Assembly: GCF_027557445.1 (NCBI RefSeq)
Contig: NZ_CP106841.1
Location: 2,032,001 to 2,096,000 of the forward strand
Direction of reading: 5' to 3'
Origin: Paenalcaligenes faecalis
GTDB taxonomy: Bacteria > Pseudomonadota > Gammaproteobacteria > Burkholderiales > Burkholderiaceae_B
Length of the DNA: 64,000 nt
Positions 9,325 to 20,791 of the stretch are shown one piece after another. The first letter of the stretch is position 1, and each line of letters opens with the position of its first letter. Under the pieces are notes generated by a model. The model was given only the letters and a program-made list of their open reading frames with translations. It made no database searches and was not told the DNA's origin. Made by a program: the position numbers and the translations under genes.

Positions 9325-9642
9325 TTATTTACGGCTAACAAGCATACCGAATAACAAGCCCACAATACCGGCTACACCAATAGCCTGCCATGGATTGTCA
9401 TGTACATAATGGTCCGTTGCCTTTGCGGCCTCACGACCCTTTTCAACAATCGCTTCTTGGGTATCATGTAGTCTTTCGCGGGTTTGACGCAAGGAGCGCA
9501 TAGCAGCCTCACGCATTTCGGTCGCTTTATCACCCGTGGTTTCAGCGGCCTCGCGCATTAAGCGTTCAGCATCATCTAAGCTTTTTTTAACTTCTTCCAT
9601 GAAATCGTCTTCAATGGATTCCGCTTTTTTTCGAGTAGCCAT
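9325..9642 (-). CDS. DUF883 / ElaB-YqjD family membrane-anchored protein
   Basis: A 105-residue protein: a charged, heptad-like helical N-terminal region (residues 1-80, rich in Ala, Glu and Arg) followed by a short C-terminal membrane segment (AIGVAGIVGLLFGMLVS) ending in RK. This is the architecture of E. coli YqjD/ElaB, which bind ribosomes near the inner membrane in stationary phase. AAGGAG precedes the ATG. It sits at the head of the yqjD-yqjE-yqjK-like set but is followed by its own terminator, so it is probably expressed at a higher level than the two downstream genes. Confidence 0.88.
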   Translation of the reverse strand: MATRKKAESIEDDFMEEVKKSLDDAERLMREAAETTGDKATEMREAAMRSLRQTRERLHDTQEAIVEKGREAAKATDHYVHDNPWQAIGVAGIVGLLFGMLVSRK

Positions 9643-9736
9643 AATCGAGCTCCTTGGGTAAATGAAAGAATTAAGTAATCTATATACACCATATCACTTT
9701 GTTTCATGTTTTGCTGCATGATCTAAAACAAATCGG

Positions 9737-9770
9737 CAGGTGCTATAGATTGATGCTACCTGATTTTTTT
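9737..9770 (+). terminator. Orphan terminator-like hairpin, + strand
   Basis: CAGGTGC (9737-9743) pairs with GC-bulge-ACCTG (9755-9762) and is followed by T7 (9764-9770). The orientation is +, but no + gene lies upstream; the flanking genes (yqjD-like and upp) are both on -. It could end a short intergenic transcript or be chance. Confidence 0.35.
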
Positions 9771-9837
9771 ACAATTAAACGATTATTTGGGTACTAATTT
9801 TGTAAAAATTTACGGCAATACAAAAAACACACTGGCG

Positions 9838-10479
9838 TTAACCTTCGACCTTTTGGCGTGTACCGAAAATACGATCTCCCGCATCACCCAGACCTGGCAC
9901 AATATAACCATGATCGTCTAAATGGCTATCCACGGATGCCGTATATATTTCAACATCAGGGTGCGCATCTTGAACTGCTTTAATTCCCTCTGGGGCGGCA
10001 ACCAGCACTAAGGCTCGAATTGTTTTACATCCGGCCTTTTTTAATAGGTCAATAGTTGCAACCATTGAACCGCCTGTTGCCAACATAGGATCAATAATAA
10101 GAGCAAAACGTTGGTCTAATTCGCCCACTAAACGCTCTAGGTACGTTTGAGCCTCAAAAGTTTCTTCGTTACGTGCAATCCCAATAACAGAGACTTTAGC
10201 CCCTGGAATTAAGCTCAATACCCCATCTAACATCCCAATACCGGCACGTAATATAGGTACTACCGTAATTTTTTTACCTGCAATTTTCTCTACACTGACC
10301 TCGCCACACCAACCATCGATGACAGTGGACTCTAGAGGTAAGTCTTTGGTGGCCTCGTAAGTCAGTAAGGCCGCAATCTCCTGAGACATCTCACGGAAAT
10401 TTTTAGTACTCAGATCTGCTCTGCGCATCAGACCTAATTTATGACGAATAAGTGGGTGTTGAATTTCGTGTATAGCCAT
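9838..10479 (-). CDS. upp: Uracil phosphoribosyltransferase
   Basis: Converts uracil and PRPP to UMP in pyrimidine salvage. The PRPP-binding loop DPMLATGGS is present, as are VPILRAG and the C-terminal [13 protein letters not shown] uracil-binding region. I start it at 10479 because the resulting N-terminus ([19 protein letters not shown]) aligns with E. coli Upp; an ATG at 10530 would add 17 unrelated residues. The resulting 213 residues match the family (208-210). AAAGAG is the likely ribosome binding site. It is a single gene separated from dacB by 87 bp. Confidence 0.95.
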   Translation of the reverse strand: MAIHEIQHPLIRHKLGLMRRADLSTKNFREMSQEIAALLTYEATKDLPLESTVIDGWCGEVSVEKIAGKKITVVPILRAGIGMLDGVLSLIPGAKVSVIGIARNEETFEAQTYLERLVGELDQRFALIIDPMLATGGSMVATIDLLKKAGCKTIRALVLVAAPEGIKAVQDAHPDVEIYTASVDSHLDDHGYIVPGLGDAGDRIFGTRQKVEG

Positions 10480-10566
10480 CTTTAGCTCTTTGTATAAATA
10501 GTTAAGCTGTGCACCACATGCGCACTGCATATCAGCTGATTTTATGTCAGTTCAGCGATCAATAGA

Positions 10567-12000
10567 TCATTGCTCGGCCAACCATTTGACCAATGCATCA
10601 TCAAATGGACGCACTGCTGCTGTCCCTTCGCCATTGACCATCGTCACCATAATATAACGTTTACCGCTGGCCCCTAATACATAGCCGGCTAAAGCACGGG
10701 CATCGCGTAATGTCCCTGTTTTCAAATGTGCTCGGCCCTGAACCTCATCATCTCGTAAACGACGACGCACCGTTCCATCCACCCCCGCGATGGCCAGCGA
10801 AGACATAAACTCAGCCATGTAGTTTGAGTTCCAAATTACATCTAGCATTTGGGCCATGCCATTCGCGGTCACGCGAGCCTGTCTAGACAATCCCGAGCCA
10901 TTATCTATGCGCCACCCACCCGTATTGATACCTTGTGATTGCAAAATTCGCATCGCCACGTTTTCACTATTAGCCACCGTGGCTCCTTGGCCATTTACTT
11001 GATGACCTAAACGCAATAGCAACAGCGTTGCCATCACATTATTACTTTGCTTATTGATGACCCGGACTTGATCAGCAAGCGTGCGCGAATCATGCCAAAC
11101 CAACGCATGGGCATTACCCGGCGTTTTCCCTGAGCTAATGTCATGAGCTAAGGTCCCCCCTAGCTCTTTCCAAATCATTTTAAACAGCCCATTGAAAAAA
11201 GCCTCCTGACTCATGGTTAAGCGATACACACTAAACTCACCGCACGATCCCGCTGCTGTGCCTGAGGCCTGAATAGCAATCCCATTAGGCCCACTTTGAA
11301 TCTGCGTATTTACAGCTGGCGAGCCAGGGCAGCGTTGATCGCTCCATTGCACATTATTCTCTACTCGCATTCCAGCTATAGGAGGATCAACAAAACCGAC
11401 CCATTTTTTATTTTGTGGGTCTGGTTGAAAAACCAGTCTAGATGCACCAAACCCGACCATCATGGCATCGGGGCTGGCGTTATAAGGACGATCTCCGGCT
11501 CCATCAAAGGCATACGTATCCGTGCCGACCTGACCAAAAGCAGTACGATCTACTACCACCTGACTCAGGTTTTTAATGCCGCGCATCCGCACATCACGCA
11601 GTAAACTCCATAGATCGGGGATAGAAAAGAAAGGATCACCTGAGGCTTGTATATATAAAGGCCCTTGTAACGTACCTTGGGCATCAACTTTGGGTTGTCC
11701 TTGGGTATACACCGTAGTGCGCCAGGTATGCTCTGGCCCTAAACCTGATAACCCTGCCCATGTTGTCACCATTTTCATCACTGAAGCGGGATTACGCGGT
11801 ACGGTTGAGTTATGCTGAATCAGCATAGGCCCGCCCACCTCTTTCACCACCAAAGACAAAGCACTGTCGGGTAGCTTTGTGTTTCTCCATGCTTGCTGTA
11901 ATTCTGCCGGTAGCTGCTGCGCAACAAGCTGCGTGCTTAAAAGACAAAAACCGACTACTACTATTGCTTGTTGCCGTAATCGCTTGGCGACTGCTCGCAT
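10567..12000 (-). CDS. dacB: D-alanyl-D-alanine carboxypeptidase/endopeptidase (PBP4 type)
   Basis: A class C low-molecular-weight penicillin-binding protein of the periplasm that trims or cleaves peptidoglycan cross-bridges. From the start at 12000 the N-terminus is a good signal peptide (basic n-region, then IVVVGFCLLS, cleavage near LVAQQ). The SxxK motif is at Ser73-Lys76 (PASVMK), an SxN-type motif in KQSNN, and KTG in LKTGTLRDA. A longer reading from 12069 adds 23 residues before the signal; the purine-rich GGGGGGAAGGG directly before the 12000 ATG supports the shorter one. The gene is divergent from queA. Confidence 0.92.
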   Translation of the reverse strand: MRAVAKRLRQQAIVVVGFCLLSTQLVAQQLPAELQQAWRNTKLPDSALSLVVKEVGGPMLIQHNSTVPRNPASVMKMVTTWAGLSGLGPEHTWRTTVYTQGQPKVDAQGTLQGPLYIQASGDPFFSIPDLWSLLRDVRMRGIKNLSQVVVDRTAFGQVGTDTYAFDGAGDRPYNASPDAMMVGFGASRLVFQPDPQNKKWVGFVDPPIAGMRVENNVQWSDQRCPGSPAVNTQIQSGPNGIAIQASGTAAGSCGEFSVYRLTMSQEAFFNGLFKMIWKELGGTLAHDISSGKTPGNAHALVWHDSRTLADQVRVINKQSNNVMATLLLLRLGHQVNGQGATVANSENVAMRILQSQGINTGGWRIDNGSGLSRQARVTANGMAQMLDVIWNSNYMAEFMSSLAIAGVDGTVRRRLRDDEVQGRAHLKTGTLRDARALAGYVLGASGKRYIMVTMVNGEGTAAVRPFDDALVKWLAEQ

Positions 12001-12073
12001 ACCCTTCCCCCCGGAAAAAATTGAACGTATTGTGAGCCTAAGCATAACCAAAAACCATGCAATACACATGATT

Positions 12074-12104
12074 TTGTATGCAAAACCGAATAGACGCTTA
12101 AAAT
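12074..12104 (+). promoter_or_regulatory. Candidate promoter for queA-tgt
   Basis: TTGTAT (12074-12079) and TAAAAT (12099-12104) are separated by 19 bp, long for sigma-70. It lies 20-40 bp upstream of the possible queA starts, in the dacB/queA divergent gap. Confidence 0.35.
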
Positions 12105-12125
12105 GGTTCTCTATGCAATAGGTAC

Positions 12126-14344
<2,219 letters not shown>

Positions 14345-14409
14345 GCATTACAATAGCCCCTTTAAATTACAATCTCCTGAACATTTTTCCCATTTGCGGA
14401 GCCTTTACT

Positions 14410-14751
14410 ATGACATTAACCGACGTATTAACTCTTGTTCCAGCCCAAGCTGCTGGCGGCGAAAATGCACTTGTCAGCATGCTGCCTATCATTTTGATGT
14501 TTGTGATTTTGTACTTTTTAATGATTCGTCCCCAGATGAAGCGCCAAAAAGAACACCGCAATATGGTATCGAACTTAGCTAAAGGTGACGAAGTCGTAAC
14601 CGGCGGTGGCATTCTAGGCAAAATCACTAAAGTCAATGACAACTACATCACACTAGAAGTCTCTGATTTGGCTGAAAAACCAGTGGAAATCCTATTGCAA
14701 CGCCAAGCCGTTAGCTCCGTATTGCCTAAAGGCACCATCAAATCCCTATAA
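14410..14751 (+). CDS. yajC: Preprotein translocase subunit YajC
   Basis: A 113-residue inner-membrane protein that associates with SecDF in the Sec translocon. A membrane segment (about residues 20-42, LPIILMFVILYFLMI) is followed by the family signature RPQMKRQKEH and a small soluble domain with GDEVVTGGGILGKI. The start at 14410 has GGAG 8 nt upstream; a longer reading from 14299 overlaps tgt and adds a non-family N-terminus. Part of the queA-tgt-yajC-secD-secF cluster. Confidence 0.95.
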   Translation: MTLTDVLTLVPAQAAGGENALVSMLPIILMFVILYFLMIRPQMKRQKEHRNMVSNLAKGDEVVTGGGILGKITKVNDNYITLEVSDLAEKPVEILLQRQAVSSVLPKGTIKSL

Positions 14752-14767
14752 ATTGGCCTATTTGTCA

Positions 14768-14811
14768 CTCAAGCCCCGACCTCCAGCTACTCTGGTGTAG
14801 GTCGGCTTGAG
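14768..14811 (+). promoter_or_regulatory. Strong stem-loop between yajC and secD
   Basis: CTCAAG (14768-14773) pairs with CTTGAG (14806-14811) and CCGACCT (14776-14782) with AGGTCGG (14799-14805); a CC bulge separates the two, and CCAG/CTGG can extend it inward. Only CTTTC follows, not a U run, so it looks like an attenuating or mRNA-stabilising element rather than a full terminator. Confidence 0.55.
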
Positions 14812-14836
14812 CTTTCGTACCGTTGCCACTAAAACT

Positions 14837-16717
14837 ATGAACCGTTATCCTCTCTGGAAATACCTCATCGTATTGGTCGCCCTCGTCATTGGGGTGCTCT
14901 ATACCATACCGAACTTATTTGGTGAGTCGCCCGCCGTACAAGTGGCAAGCGCTAAATCCGTAGTGAAAGTGGATTTGGCTACGCTCAATCGCGTCGAAGA
15001 CATATTACGTCGTCATAATATTGATATGACAGGCGCTTTTTTCGAGCAAAATGGGCCTGCTGGCACGGTACGTATCCGTTTTGACTCCACCGACACCCAG
15101 CTCAAAGCAAAAGACACCTTAGAAAAAGAGCTTATTCCCAATAGTAATGACCCAGACTACACCGTCGCCTTAAACTTAATGTCAGCCTCCCCTAGTTGGC
15201 TCACCGCAATTGGCGCTAAGCCCATGCACTTAGGTTTGGACTTGCGTGGCGGGGTGCATTTTTTACTTGCGGTAGATATGCAAGGCGCTCTAACAGCTCG
15301 TTATGACTCTTTGGCCTCTGAGGTACGTACTGTATTACGCGAAGCCGATTTACGCGCACAAAGTATCGAACGTCAAGATCAATCCGTTATTATTAAATTT
15401 GACTCAGCCAACACGCGCGACGAAGCTCAAACGCGGTTACGTCGCCAAATCCCTGATTTGCAATTTACTAACGTTATCGGCTCTGACTCAGAATTACGCG
15501 GCGTCTTAACTGAGGTCTCTATTCAGCAAGCGCAATCCAATGCGTTACGCCAAAACATCACCACCCTACATAATCGCATTAACGAGTTAGGCGTGGCCGA
15601 ACCCATCATCCAGCAACAAGGCACAGACCGTATTGTGGTGCAGTTGCCCGGTGTCCAAGACGTAGCAAAAGCCAAAGAGATCCTAGGTCGCACAGCAACC
15701 TTAGAAATCCGCATGGTAGATGACTCACCCACAGCCATGGCGGCTCTGGCTGCAGGTACAGTTCCCTTTGGGCTTGAGCGCTATCAAGATCGCGATGGAC
15801 AAGCCCTGTTGCTACGCCGTCAAGTTGTACTCACCGGCGAAAACCTCCAAGACGCTCAACCAGGTCGTGACTCCCAGACTCAACAACCCACGGTTAACCT
15901 GACTTTAGATAGCAAAGGTGCACGTATTTTCCGTGATGTCACTCGCAACAACATCAACAAACGCATGGCGATTGTTTTGTTTGAAAAAGGCCAAGGCGAG
16001 GTCGTTACTGCCCCTGTGATTCGCTCTGAAATCCCTAGTGGCCAAGTCCAAATTTCTGGCAGTATGGGTGTACAAGAGGCCGCCGATGTTTCCTTGTTGC
16101 TACGAGCTGGCTCATTAGCAGCTCCGATGGAAATCATCGAAGAGCGTACTATCGGCCCAAGCCTTGGTGCTGAAAACATTAAACAGGGTTTTAACTCCAC
16201 CTTATATGGATTTATTGCTCTCGCGATTTTCATTATCGTGTACTACCATTTGTTTGGTATCTTTTCCACATTAGGTCTTAGCTTTAACATTCTCTTGTTG
16301 CTAGCTGTGCTCTCTATGCTGCAAGCCACCATGACCCTACCAGGGATTGCTGCTCTGGCCTTAACGCTAGGTATGGCTATTGATGCTAACGTTCTCATCA
16401 ATGAACGTATCCGCGAAGAGCTGCGCAATGGACTAAGCCCTCAAGCCGCTATTCACGCCGGTTTTGATCGGGCCTGGGCCACTATTTTCGACTCGAACTT
16501 AACCAGTCTGATCGTAGGTGTTGCACTGCTGACCTTTGGCTCTGGCCCTGTACGTGGCTTTGCCGTGGTACATACCATTGGTATCTTAACCTCTATGTTC
16601 TCATCCGTTGTCGGTGTACGCGCCTTGGTTAACCTTTGGTATGGTGGTCGTCGTCGATTACAAAGCATCTCTATTGGGCAAGTTTGGAAACCCACAGACT
16701 CCAACAAGGCAGACTAA
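14837..16717 (+). CDS. secD: Protein-export membrane protein SecD
   Basis: With SecF and YajC this proton-driven RND-superfamily protein helps pull preproteins into the periplasm. An N-terminal membrane helix (from MNRYPLWKYLIVLVAL), large periplasmic P1 region (about residues 30-440) and five C-terminal helices are visible; LGLDLRGGVHFLL is the SecD D1-type motif and GMAIDANVLINERIREE is the conserved TM4 motif with the essential Asp. The ATG at 14837 gives the family N-terminus; a TTG at 14807 lies inside the upstream hairpin and is rejected. 626 residues, 3 bp from secF. Confidence 0.96.
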   Translation: MNRYPLWKYLIVLVALVIGVLYTIPNLFGESPAVQVASAKSVVKVDLATLNRVEDILRRHNIDMTGAFFEQNGPAGTVRIRFDSTDTQLKAKDTLEKELIPNSNDPDYTVALNLMSASPSWLTAIGAKPMHLGLDLRGGVHFLLAVDMQGALTARYDSLASEVRTVLREADLRAQSIERQDQSVIIKFDSANTRDEAQTRLRRQIPDLQFTNVIGSDSELRGVLTEVSIQQAQSNALRQNITTLHNRINELGVAEPIIQQQGTDRIVVQLPGVQDVAKAKEILGRTATLEIRMVDDSPTAMAALAAGTVPFGLERYQDRDGQALLLRRQVVLTGENLQDAQPGRDSQTQQPTVNLTLDSKGARIFRDVTRNNINKRMAIVLFEKGQGEVVTAPVIRSEIPSGQVQISGSMGVQEAADVSLLLRAGSLAAPMEIIEERTIGPSLGAENIKQGFNSTLYGFIALAIFIIVYYHLFGIFSTLGLSFNILLLLAVLSMLQATMTLPGIAALALTLGMAIDANVLINERIREELRNGLSPQAAIHAGFDRAWATIFDSNLTSLIVGVALLTFGSGPVRGFAVVHTIGILTSMFSSVVGVRALVNLWYGGRRRLQSISIGQVWKPTDSNKAD

Positions 16718-16719
16718 CC

Positions 16720-17664
16720 ATGGAACTATTTCGTATCTCGCGCACCATTCCCTTTATGCGCCACGTCAAGTTTTTGAACTTGATTAGCTTTGCTGTTTTC
16801 CTTGCTGCCGTTTTCTTTATCGTAATGCGTGGCTTTAACTTCTCGATTGAGTTCACTGGCGGTACGGTCATAGAGGCCCACTACCAACAAACGGCTCAAG
16901 TCGAAGAAGTCCGAGATGCCTTAGGCAACCTAGGCTACAAGGATTTTCAAGTTCAAAGTTTCGGTACCTCCCAAGACGTACTCATTCGTCTACCGGCTAC
17001 CGATACGAATGACACCTCCACACAAAGCCAATCCGTCTTACAAGCGCTACAAGCCCAACACAGTGATGTAGAACTGCGTCGTGTTGAGTTCGTAGGCCCA
17101 CAAATTGGTCAAGAGCTTTTACACAATGGACTAATGGCTCTGCTGTTTGTTGTGATTGGCATCATGGTGTACTTGGCCTTCCGTTTTGAATGGAAACTAG
17201 CGATTGCTTGTGCGGTGGCTAACCTACATGACGTAGTCATTATTCTAGGCTTCTTTGCCTTTTTTCAGTGGGAGTTTTCTCTGCCAGTATTAGCCGGTGT
17301 GCTGGCTGTCTTAGGTTATTCTGTCAACGAATCTGTTGTGGTGATGGATCGTATTCGTGAAAACTTTCGCAAACAGCGCCGCATGCCTGTTACCGAAATT
17401 ATTAACCTGTCCATTACGCAGAACATCTCGCGTACGATCATCACTCATGGCTCCACACAACTGATGGTGTTATCCATGTTGTTTTTTGGTGGCCCTACTC
17501 TGCACTACTTCTCTTTGGCCTTAACCATTGGTATTTGGTTCGGAATTTACTCCTCTGTGTTTGTCGCCTCTGGTATTTCCTTAGCATTAGGCCTACAGCG
17601 TGAAGACCTTATTCCAAAAACAGTGAATAAAGACGAAGATCCAGCAGCAGAAATCCTCGACTAA
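16720..17664 (+). CDS. secF: Protein-export membrane protein SecF
   Basis: Partner of SecD in the accessory translocase complex. The 314-residue protein has an N-terminal helix, a small periplasmic domain with FNFSIEFTGGTVIEA, and five C-terminal helices with GYSVNESVVVMDRIRENF, the SecF version of the TM4 motif. The ATG at 16720 follows the secD stop by 2 bp; an in-frame start at 16636 inside secD would add unrelated residues. A strong terminator at 17680 ends the operon. Confidence 0.96.
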   Translation: MELFRISRTIPFMRHVKFLNLISFAVFLAAVFFIVMRGFNFSIEFTGGTVIEAHYQQTAQVEEVRDALGNLGYKDFQVQSFGTSQDVLIRLPATDTNDTSTQSQSVLQALQAQHSDVELRRVEFVGPQIGQELLHNGLMALLFVVIGIMVYLAFRFEWKLAIACAVANLHDVVIILGFFAFFQWEFSLPVLAGVLAVLGYSVNESVVVMDRIRENFRKQRRMPVTEIINLSITQNISRTIITHGSTQLMVLSMLFFGGPTLHYFSLALTIGIWFGIYSSVFVASGISLALGLQREDLIPKTVNKDEDPAAEILD

Positions 17665-17679
17665 ATAAACGCCCCCCCC

Positions 17680-17713
17680 TAAGACAGGCTTTTTACGAGC
17701 CTGTCTTACTTTT
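17680..17713 (+). terminator. Intrinsic terminator of the queA-tgt-yajC-secDF operon
   Basis: TAAGACAGGCT (17680-17690) pairs perfectly with AGCCTGTCTTA (17698-17708), 7-nt loop, followed by CTTTT. Confidence 0.82.
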
Positions 17714-17740
17714 GGCATGGGCGGCAATAATGCCGTCTTG

Positions 17741-17775
17741 GCATTTAAACGCTACGACTCATAGCGTTTAAATGC
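17741..17775. repeat. Perfect 13-bp inverted repeat upstream of miaB
   Basis: GCATTTAAACGCT (17741-17753) and AGCGTTTAAATGC (17763-17775) with a 9-nt spacer. A smaller stem CGGCA-ATAA-TGCCG (17722-17735) sits just before it. The repeat ends 10 bp before the miaB -10 box, so it spans the -35 region and may be an operator; it could also act as a second terminator-like hairpin. Confidence 0.55.
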
Positions 17776-17785
17776 TGTAGCGCGG

Positions 17786-17791
17786 TATAAT
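17786..17791 (+). promoter_or_regulatory. -10 box of probable miaB promoter
   Basis: A perfect TATAAT lies 54 bp upstream of the miaB ATG at 17845. The 17-bp-spaced -35 position falls in the right arm of the inverted repeat (AGCGTT), a poor match, suggesting an activated or repressed promoter. Confidence 0.45.
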
Positions 17792-17844
17792 TGATCGTTT
17801 TAACTCTTTTGCCCACGGGGTCAACACCCGCAACGGCTTTTATT

Positions 17845-19245
17845 ATGCAAAACGATCAAATCACACCCTCTATTCCTTCTGACACCACAACGGCCACTCC
17901 TCGTAAATTATTCATTCGCACCTTTGGTTGCCAAATGAACGAATACGATTCAGATAAAATGGCTGATGTTTTAAATGAGCATGGCCCTGTAGAGCTAACC
18001 AGCAATCCTGACGAAGCTGACATCATCTTATTTAACACCTGCTCAGTACGTGAAAAAGCACAAGAAAAAGTATTCTCTGATTTAGGACGTGTTCGTCATC
18101 TCAAACAACAAAACCCAAATTTAATCATTGGGGTAGGTGGTTGTGTCGCAAGCCAAGAGGGTAAAACCATTATCGAACGTGCTCCGTATGTCGATGTGGT
18201 TTTTGGTCCGCAAACCCTGCACCGACTACCTGAGCTTATTGTAGAACGTAAAAAGCGTGGCCGAGCGCAGGTAGATATTAGTTTTCCAGAAATCGAAAAA
18301 TTCGACAATCTACCTCCTGCTAAAATTGATGGCCCTACTGCCTTTGTTTCTATTATGGAAGGCTGTAGCAAATACTGTAGTTTCTGTGTCGTCCCCTACA
18401 CCCGTGGAGCAGAGATCTCGCGCCCCTTTGAGGACGTACTGGTTGAAGTCGCTGACTTAGCCGACCAAGGCGTTAAAGAAATCACCCTACTTGGCCAAAA
18501 CGTGAATGCCTACCGTGGCGCGATGCCCGATTCCGACGAAATTGCCGATTTCGCTATGCTGCTAGAATATGTTCACGAGATCCCTGGAGTAGAGCGTATT
18601 CGCTATACCACCTCGCACCCCAAGGAAATGACCTCTCGTCTGATTGAGGCTCATGGCAAACTACCCAAGCTCGTTCCGTTTTTACATTTACCTGTACAAG
18701 CCGGAAGTGATCGCGTTTTGAGCGCCATGAAACGAGGCTATACCTCCTTAGAGTTCAAATCACTAGTTCGTCGATTACGTACCGCACGCCCAGGCTTGAC
18801 GCTTTCTTCGGACTTTATTGTGGGCTTCCCTGGTGAAACAGAAGCTGATTTTGAAAAAACAATGCAACTAATCCGAGATGTGGGCTTTGACACCTCATTC
18901 TCCTTTGTTTACTCTCGTCGTCCTGGCACACCCGCTGCCGACTTGGCTGATGACGTAAGCAAAGAAGAAAAATTTGCCCGTCTACACCGTTTACAAGCCC
19001 TAGTTAACGAGCAAGCGAACCAAATTGCTCAGGATATGATTGGCACAGAACAAACCGTCTTGGTAGAGCGATTATCACGCCGTGATGACAATGAAATTAT
19101 GGGTCGCACAGAGAACAACCGGATCGTAAACTTTCCGGGCAATGCTCGTCTTATCGGTCAACTCGTCAAGGTTCGCATTACCGAAGCACTGACCAACACC
19201 TTACGTGGTGAAATAGTGACATCGGATCAGGTGAGCGGCGTCTAA
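17845..19245 (+). CDS. miaB: tRNA-2-methylthio-N6-dimethylallyladenosine synthase
   Basis: A radical-SAM methylthiotransferase that adds the methylthio group to i6A37 of tRNA. The auxiliary 4Fe-4S cluster cysteines are Cys29, Cys66 and Cys100; the radical-SAM cysteines are Cys174, Cys178 and Cys181 in [18 protein letters not shown]-terminal TRAM domain follows ([12 protein letters not shown] region). I start it at the ATG at 17845; a TTG at 17791 overlaps the promoter -10 box. Its TAA overlaps the phoH ATG by 1 nt. First gene of miaB-phoH-ybeY-corC-lnt. Confidence 0.96.
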   Translation: MQNDQITPSIPSDTTTATPRKLFIRTFGCQMNEYDSDKMADVLNEHGPVELTSNPDEADIILFNTCSVREKAQEKVFSDLGRVRHLKQQNPNLIIGVGGCVASQEGKTIIERAPYVDVVFGPQTLHRLPELIVERKKRGRAQVDISFPEIEKFDNLPPAKIDGPTAFVSIMEGCSKYCSFCVVPYTRGAEISRPFEDVLVEVADLADQGVKEITLLGQNVNAYRGAMPDSDEIADFAMLLEYVHEIPGVERIRYTTSHPKEMTSRLIEAHGKLPKLVPFLHLPVQAGSDRVLSAMKRGYTSLEFKSLVRRLRTARPGLTLSSDFIVGFPGETEADFEKTMQLIRDVGFDTSFSFVYSRRPGTPAADLADDVSKEEKFARLHRLQALVNEQANQIAQDMIGTEQTVLVERLSRRDDNEIMGRTENNRIVNFPGNARLIGQLVKVRITEALTNTLRGEIVTSDQVSGV

Positions 19246-20243
19246 TGTCTGACCCAAAAAAAACCGTACACCTAGAGGGTGACAATACACATTTAGCTAA
19301 TTTTTGTGGCCCTCTAGACGAAAACCTACGACAAATTGCTGTCGCTTATGATGTGCAATTACGACGTAGAGGCGAGCACATCCTCATCGAAGGAACTCAA
19401 GCAGCACGAGCAGCACATGCTGTGCGTTGGTTCCATGATCGCTCAGTACACAAGGCCTTGAGCCTTGACGATATACAATTGGGCTTAGTTGAGCTTCAGG
19501 CTAATGACAAACCACTAAAAAACCCAGATCCCATCAAAGACTTTGTCAATGATTATGAGCCTATCGCTCCTGTGCTAAACGAGGGTGAACTCAATTTGCG
19601 TACACGCCGTCGGGATTTACGCCCCCGTACTGCGCGCCAACGCGACTATCTCAGTCAAATTTTGAATCATGACATCACTTTCGGAGTGGGCCCAGCCGGT
19701 ACTGGTAAAACCTTTTTAGCAGTCGCTTGTGCCATTGATGCCCTAGAGCGCGAGGTCGTTCAACGTATTGTATTAACCCGACCTGCTGTAGAAGCTGGAG
19801 AGCGCTTAGGCTTTTTACCAGGGGATTTAAATCAAAAAGTAGATCCTTATTTGCGTCCACTTTATGATGCTCTGCATGACTTAATGGGTTTTGAGAAAGC
19901 TCAGCGTCTCTTTGAAAAACAAATCATTGAAATTGCTCCTCTCGCCTATATGCGTGGTCGTACCTTAAATCATTCTTTTATTATTTTGGATGAGGCACAA
20001 AACACTACCCCATCGCAAATGAAAATGTTTTTAACTCGCACTGGGTTTGGCAGTAAAGCCGTTATTACCGGAGATCCCTCACAAGTTGATCTCCCTAAAG
20101 GCCAAAGCAGTGGGCTAATGCATGCGGTGTCTATTCTAAAAGGGGTCAAGGGCGTAGCTCTTAGCCAGCTTACGAGCCAAGACGTCGTTCGCCACCCCTT
20201 AGTCGGACGTATTGTTGAAGCCTACGAGGCACACGAGAAATGA
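19245..20243 (+). CDS. ybeZ: PhoH-family ATPase (YbeZ type)
   Basis: A P-loop ATPase thought to work with the endoribonuclease YbeY in RNA metabolism. Walker A is GPAGTGKT at residues 149-156 and Walker B is FIILDEAQN; the segment RTGFGSKAVITGDPSQVDLP is the family's sensor region. An N-terminal KH-like portion (about residues 8-70) fits YbeZ. Coupled by overlap to miaB (TAATG) and to ybeY (ATGA), matching the conserved ybeZ-ybeY pairing. Confidence 0.94.
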   Translation: MSDPKKTVHLEGDNTHLANFCGPLDENLRQIAVAYDVQLRRRGEHILIEGTQAARAAHAVRWFHDRSVHKALSLDDIQLGLVELQANDKPLKNPDPIKDFVNDYEPIAPVLNEGELNLRTRRRDLRPRTARQRDYLSQILNHDITFGVGPAGTGKTFLAVACAIDALEREVVQRIVLTRPAVEAGERLGFLPGDLNQKVDPYLRPLYDALHDLMGFEKAQRLFEKQIIEIAPLAYMRGRTLNHSFIILDEAQNTTPSQMKMFLTRTGFGSKAVITGDPSQVDLPKGQSSGLMHAVSILKGVKGVALSQLTSQDVVRHPLVGRIVEAYEAHEK

Positions 20244-20722
20244 ACCCTATTCCTTTAGATCTCACGATTCAGCACGAAGTCACTCATACAGAGCTAACGG
20301 ATGAACGCCTGCATCTCTGGGTTCAGACCGCTTTGCAAACAGCGAGTACTGTTTATGAGGATGCAAACCTAGTCCCCCCCTTTAATCAAGCTGCCTTTAC
20401 GTTGCGTTTTTGTGACGAAAAAGAAGGGCAAGAATTAAATAAGCAATACCGTAATAAAGATTACGCAACCAATGTGTTAACTTTTGAATACGGTATTGAC
20501 CCAGAGGGCACAATAAATAGTGACATTATTATTTGCACCTCAGTCCTAGAGAAAGAGGCCTTAGAGCAAGGTAAACCCTTTATTCACCATGCAGCCCATC
20601 TATGTGTGCATGGTGTCCTACATGCTTTAGGTTACGATCATATTGAAGATGATGATGCAGAGGATATGGAGGCTCTAGAGGTCGATATTTTGCACAGTCT
20701 CAACATTCCTAACCCTTATTAA
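20240..20722 (+). CDS. ybeY: Endoribonuclease YbeY (rRNA maturation factor)
   Basis: A zinc-dependent single-strand RNase involved in 16S rRNA 3'-end maturation and ribosome quality control. The metal motif HxxxHxxxxxH is His124, His128 and His134 in CVHGVLHALGYDH. Residues about 60-100 carry the conserved LNKQYRNKDYATNVLTF segment. 160 residues, standard length. It starts within the stop of the PhoH gene. Confidence 0.96.
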   Translation: MNPIPLDLTIQHEVTHTELTDERLHLWVQTALQTASTVYEDANLVPPFNQAAFTLRFCDEKEGQELNKQYRNKDYATNVLTFEYGIDPEGTINSDIIICTSVLEKEALEQGKPFIHHAAHLCVHGVLHALGYDHIEDDDAEDMEALEVDILHSLNIPNPY

Positions 20723-20791
20723 GCCATTTATGCGTAACCCAGACGTGTTTTTGGGTTATGCTAATTCATTATTAACTCCGTCCTTTTGGGC

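Noticed and set aside
14807-14836. TTG start for secD at 14807
   Set aside because: It lies in the right arm of the yajC-secD hairpin and adds ten residues absent from the family; ATG 14837 gives the normal N-terminus.
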